This document shows, one piece after another, positions 5,154-7,626 of a DNA stretch of 7,626 bases (its first letter is position 1; each line of letters starts with the position of its first letter). This stretch comes from Legionella genomosp. 1 (lineage in GTDB: Bacteria; Pseudomonadota; Gammaproteobacteria; Legionellales; Legionellaceae). Location: NCBI GenBank assembly GCA_945901145.1, contig CAMDJY010000066.1, positions 1 through 7,626 on the forward strand, read 5' to 3'. The notes beneath the pieces are model-generated. The model saw only the letters and a program-made list of their open reading frames with translations. It made no database searches and was not told the DNA's origin. A program made the translations under genes and the position numbers.

Positions 5154-5780
5154 ATGATATCAACAGACCACACTGTATTTATCATTGATGATGATACTGA
5201 GGTATGTGCCGCGTTAAGATGGCTCTTTGAATCGATCCATCTTAATGTCGAAACTTATCATAGCGCTCCTCTTTTTCTGAAGCAATTAAAAAACAACAAA
5301 CCAGGTTGTCTTATCATTGATGTTCGGATGCCAGAGATGAGTGGGCTTGAATTACTGGAGCAGCTAAAAGTACAAAAGAGCCGCTTACCTGTAATCATTA
5401 TGACAGGATATGGAGATATTCCCATGGCTGTTCGTGCCATGAAAGCCGGTGCTTTAGATTTTTTTTTAAAACCATTTAATGATCAATATTTACTAGAAAT
5501 TGTTCAAAAATACATAAATCAATCTATCAATAATCATTCATTTATTCATTCAACTCACGACATTAATGAACGAATTAATTGTTTATCCGACCGAGAGCGT
5601 CAAATTATTGAATTGATAATGGATGGAAGTTTAAATAAAGAAATAGCTTTTAAATTATCGATATCCTTATCAACAGTAGAGGCTCATCGAGCAAATATAA
5701 TGAAGAAAATGAAAGCTAAAAACCTGGCACATCTGATTAAAATGTATGCACAAGTACAGTTTATTAAACAATATACCTAA
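5154..5780 (+). CDS. FixJ-type response regulator (receiver plus LuxR-type HTH)
   Basis: This is a complete 208-residue two-domain regulator. The receiver spans about residues 5-122. It has the acidic cluster D12-D13-D14, phosphoacceptor Asp56 in L-I-I-D-V-R-M-P, Thr84 in M-T-G-Y-G-D and Lys106 in F-L-K-P-F, so all residues needed for phosphorylation are present. The M-T-G-Y/H-G-D-I-P and L-D-F-F-L-K-P-F forms are typical of the FixJ/TtrR group. Residues about 142-200 are a LuxR/NarL-type HTH, with L-S-D-R-E-R-Q-I-I-E-L and N-K-E-I-A at its start and S-T-V-E-A-H-R-A-N-I-M-K-K-M as recognition helix. It should act as a phosphorylation-controlled transcription activator. The ribosome site is weak. 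Its kinase is probably the H-box protein upstream, the hybrid downstream, or a kinase elsewhere. Confidence 0.92.
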   Translation: MISTDHTVFIIDDDTEVCAALRWLFESIHLNVETYHSAPLFLKQLKNNKPGCLIIDVRMPEMSGLELLEQLKVQKSRLPVIIMTGYGDIPMAVRAMKAGALDFFLKPFNDQYLLEIVQKYINQSINNHSFIHSTHDINERINCLSDRERQIIELIMDGSLNKEIAFKLSISLSTVEAHRANIMKKMKAKNLAHLIKMYAQVQFIKQYT

Positions 5781-5885
5781 CAAGCTTGTTTATTAGTTAA
5801 GCGTTCTTAATTAATGATTGACTCAAAATTCTAAACTGATACTCTGCTGTTAAAACTTGATGAAGAAACTTATAATAAAAAAAAC

Positions 5886-7626
5886 ATGAAGGATCATAAT
5901 AATAAAAAGCAGGTTTCTCGAAAAAATCCAACTATAGAAGAAAATAATAAAGATTTTCCCTTTATTGTTGCTATTGGGGCATCTGCGGGTGGACTTGAAA
6001 CCTTAAAAACCTTTTTCATGCATTCAATACCAAACGCAAATATTGCCTTTGTTATTCTTACTCACCTTAGTCCTGATCGGGTCAGTGTATTACCAGAGTT
6101 GTTACAGCAATATACTCCAATTAAAGTCTTGCCTATTAGCAATCAACAACAAGTCATAGCTAATCATATTTATGTCTTACCACCTGGAAAAAAAGTAGCG
6201 ATTCATCAGGGTATATTAGAGTTAATTGAGCAGATTCCAACTCCCCATCATGCCAAACTACCTATTGATTTCTTTTTAAGTTCTTTAGCAAAAGATCAAG
6301 GAGAAAAGGTAATTTGTGTGATTTTATCAGGCATGGGCCATGATGGAACCTTAGGACTAAGAGCCCTTCGAGAAAATGGAAGCTTGATAATTGCACAAAA
6401 TGCAAAATCAGCTCTTTATGATGGGATGCCTCAAAGTGCTATCAATACTGGTTTAGTTGACTACATCCTAGCCCCAGAAGACATGTATGCCTTTATTTTA
6501 AAATATATTACAGATTTTAATGATAAAACCATTGCTATTGATAAAAATCTCTTAGCTGAGTTGCAACAAATATTAACTTTGATTAAGCATCAAACTGGGC
6601 ATGATTTTTCTCTTTATAAACATAATACTATCTTCCGGCGTATTCAAAAACGACTGGATTCACTGCAAATTAGTAACTTATCCGACTATGTTTACTATTT
6701 GCATCAAAATCCGGCTGAAATAAATATACTTTTTCAAGAGTTGCTTATTAATGTCACTAATTTCTTTCGTGATCCTGATGCCTTTGAATTATTAAAAAAA
6801 CAACTATTGGAAAAAATATTAATTAATAAATCAGAGACTAGCTGTCTAAGAGTATGGATTCCTGGGTGCTCAACTGGAGAAGAAGTTTACTCAATTGCAA
6901 TTATAATTTATGAGTGTAGGCAGCATTTAAAATTCGATTTTAATGTGCAAATTTTTGGAACAGATATTGACGAAAATGCAATTGAAATCGCAAGAGCAGG
7001 TATTTTTCCCAAGAGTATTCGAGAGAATATAACACCAGAAAGATTGGAACGATTTTTTATTATAGAAAATGGTTTTTATAAAATTATTCCGGATATTCGG
7101 AAAATGATCATTTTTGCAACGCAGAGTATTATTAAAGATCCGCCTTTTACGAAGTTAGATTTACTCAGTTGTCGTAATTTATTAATTTATTTAAGCGCTA
7201 AATTACAAAAGAGAATTTTGACTTTACTTCACTATAGCTTGAAGCCGAATGGATTATTATTTCTTGGTACTTCAGAAACCTTAGGTGGTGCAGCGAATTT
7301 TTTTAATATCATAGATAAAAAATGGAAGATTTTTCAACGTAACCAAGATAGCTCTTCATTTAACTCTGCTAGATCTATTACTTCTCCAAATCAAGCTTCA
7401 AATATTATTAACGAAAAAGTAACGGAAAAAAACATGACTGAGATTGAACCGAGCCTATCGAATTTAATCAAGAATATATTGCTCAAATATTATACTCCTG
7501 CCTGTGTGGTTATCGATGAAAAAGGAGCGATTATCTATGTTTATGGGCGCACTAGTCGATTTTTAGAGTTTGCCCCAGGAGAAGCACGGCTGTTATTTTG
7601 GGAGATGATAAGTCCCGAATTAAAGT
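5886..7626 (+). CDS. CheB-CheR-PAS hybrid signalling protein, C-terminus beyond the window
   Basis: The frame is open for 580 codons to the right edge. ATG 5886 is the only usual start after an in-frame TAA at 5832, although its ribosome site is poor. Residues about 24-210 are a CheB methylesterase domain: Ser33 in G-A-S-A-G-G, His60 in L-T-H-L-S-P and Asp153 in G-M-G-H-D-G make the catalytic triad. Residues about 222-485 are a CheR methyltransferase: F-R-R-I-Q-K-R-L at 250-257, T-N-F-F-R-D at 291-296, the SAM-binding P-G-C-S-T-G-E-E at 326-333, F-G-T-D-I-D at 357-362 and S-C-R-N-L-L-I-Y at 428-435. A linker follows, then a PAS domain beginning near 535. Such hybrids lack the CheB receiver and usually end in PAS repeats with or without a kinase module. 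The 105-base gap from the regulator suggests a shared or closely linked unit. Confidence 0.9.
   Translation, partial: MKDHNNKKQVSRKNPTIEENNKDFPFIVAIGASAGGLETLKTFFMHSIPNANIAFVILTHLSPDRVSVLPELLQQYTPIKVLPISNQQQVIANHIYVLPPGKKVAIHQGILELIEQIPTPHHAKLPIDFFLSSLAKDQGEKVICVILSGMGHDGTLGLRALRENGSLIIAQNAKSALYDGMPQSAINTGLVDYILAPEDMYAFILKYITDFNDKTIAIDKNLLAELQQILTLIKHQTGHDFSLYKHNTIFRRIQKRLDSLQISNLSDYVYYLHQNPAEINILFQELLINVTNFFRDPDAFELLKKQLLEKILINKSETSCLRVWIPGCSTGEEVYSIAIIIYECRQHLKFDFNVQIFGTDIDENAIEIARAGIFPKSIRENITPERLERFFIIENGFYKIIPDIRKMIIFATQSIIKDPPFTKLDLLSCRNLLIYLSAKLQKRILTLLHYSLKPNGLLFLGTSETLGGAANFFNIIDKKWKIFQRNQDSSSFNSARSITSPNQASNIINEKVTEKNMTEIEPSLSNLIKNILLKYYTPACVVIDEKGAIIYVYGRTSRFLEFAPGEARLLFWEMISPELK

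Noticed and set aside
5258..5440. Minus-strand 60-codon open frame
   Set aside because: It is antisense to the receiver domain of the response regulator, and its translation follows from the conserved codons of that gene.
5779..5790. Perfect 12-base palindrome AACAAGCTTGTT overlapping the regulator's stop codon
   Set aside because: It has no loop and no following T-run, so it is a poor terminator. As a regulator site it is possible, but nothing else supports it.
1..7626. CRISPR array
   Set aside because: No regularly spaced short repeats are visible on either strand.

Overview
The window looks like an accessory region from an AT-rich gammaproteobacterium. Legionella or a relative is my best guess, from base composition, codon use and gene families. 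The species cannot be fixed from the sequence alone.

Layout. (1) At the left edge, the first 22 codons of an IS66-type accessory protein run off the window on the minus strand. Facing away from them is a cysteine-rich, unrecognised 160-residue ORF (128-610). (2) The gap 611-1011 contains the 3' half of a tRNA-Arg(UCG) gene at 743-792, from the anticodon stem to CCA, with no 5' half. This is the usual appearance of an attachment site left by an integrative element. (3) From 1012 to 4619 there is a one-direction cassette. It holds an XRE-S24 phage-type repressor split by a one-base frameshift, a DUF1016/YhcG PD-(D/E)xK nuclease, a 525-residue nucleotidyltransferase-GNAT-SnoaL-like triple fusion overlapping it by 4 bases, and a C-terminally truncated dihydrofolate-reductase-like (RibD_C type) gene. 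(4) At 4800-4813 a 14-base sequence repeats the tRNA-Arg 3' end with one mismatch and in the same orientation. The cassette is therefore bracketed by direct repeats and may be a roughly 4.0 kb mini-island, or one unit of a tandem set of islands. No integrase lies inside it.

(5) From 4865 to the right edge is a signalling block. It holds an 80-residue protein that is essentially only a histidine-kinase H-box (DHp) domain, a FixJ-type response regulator (receiver plus LuxR-type HTH), and the first 580 codons of a CheB-CheR-PAS hybrid. A consensus-like sigma-70 promoter at 4735-4762, just inside the proposed right end of the cassette, points toward this block.

Working together. The repressor probably controlled the cassette or its parent element, and the frameshift suggests that control is lost or altered. 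The nuclease and the fusion protein are translationally coupled and may act together, perhaps in defence or small-molecule modification; this is inference. The signalling genes resemble a FixL/FixJ-like pathway in which the kinase is reduced to its phosphoacceptor domain and a large CheB/CheR sensor hybrid is encoded downstream.
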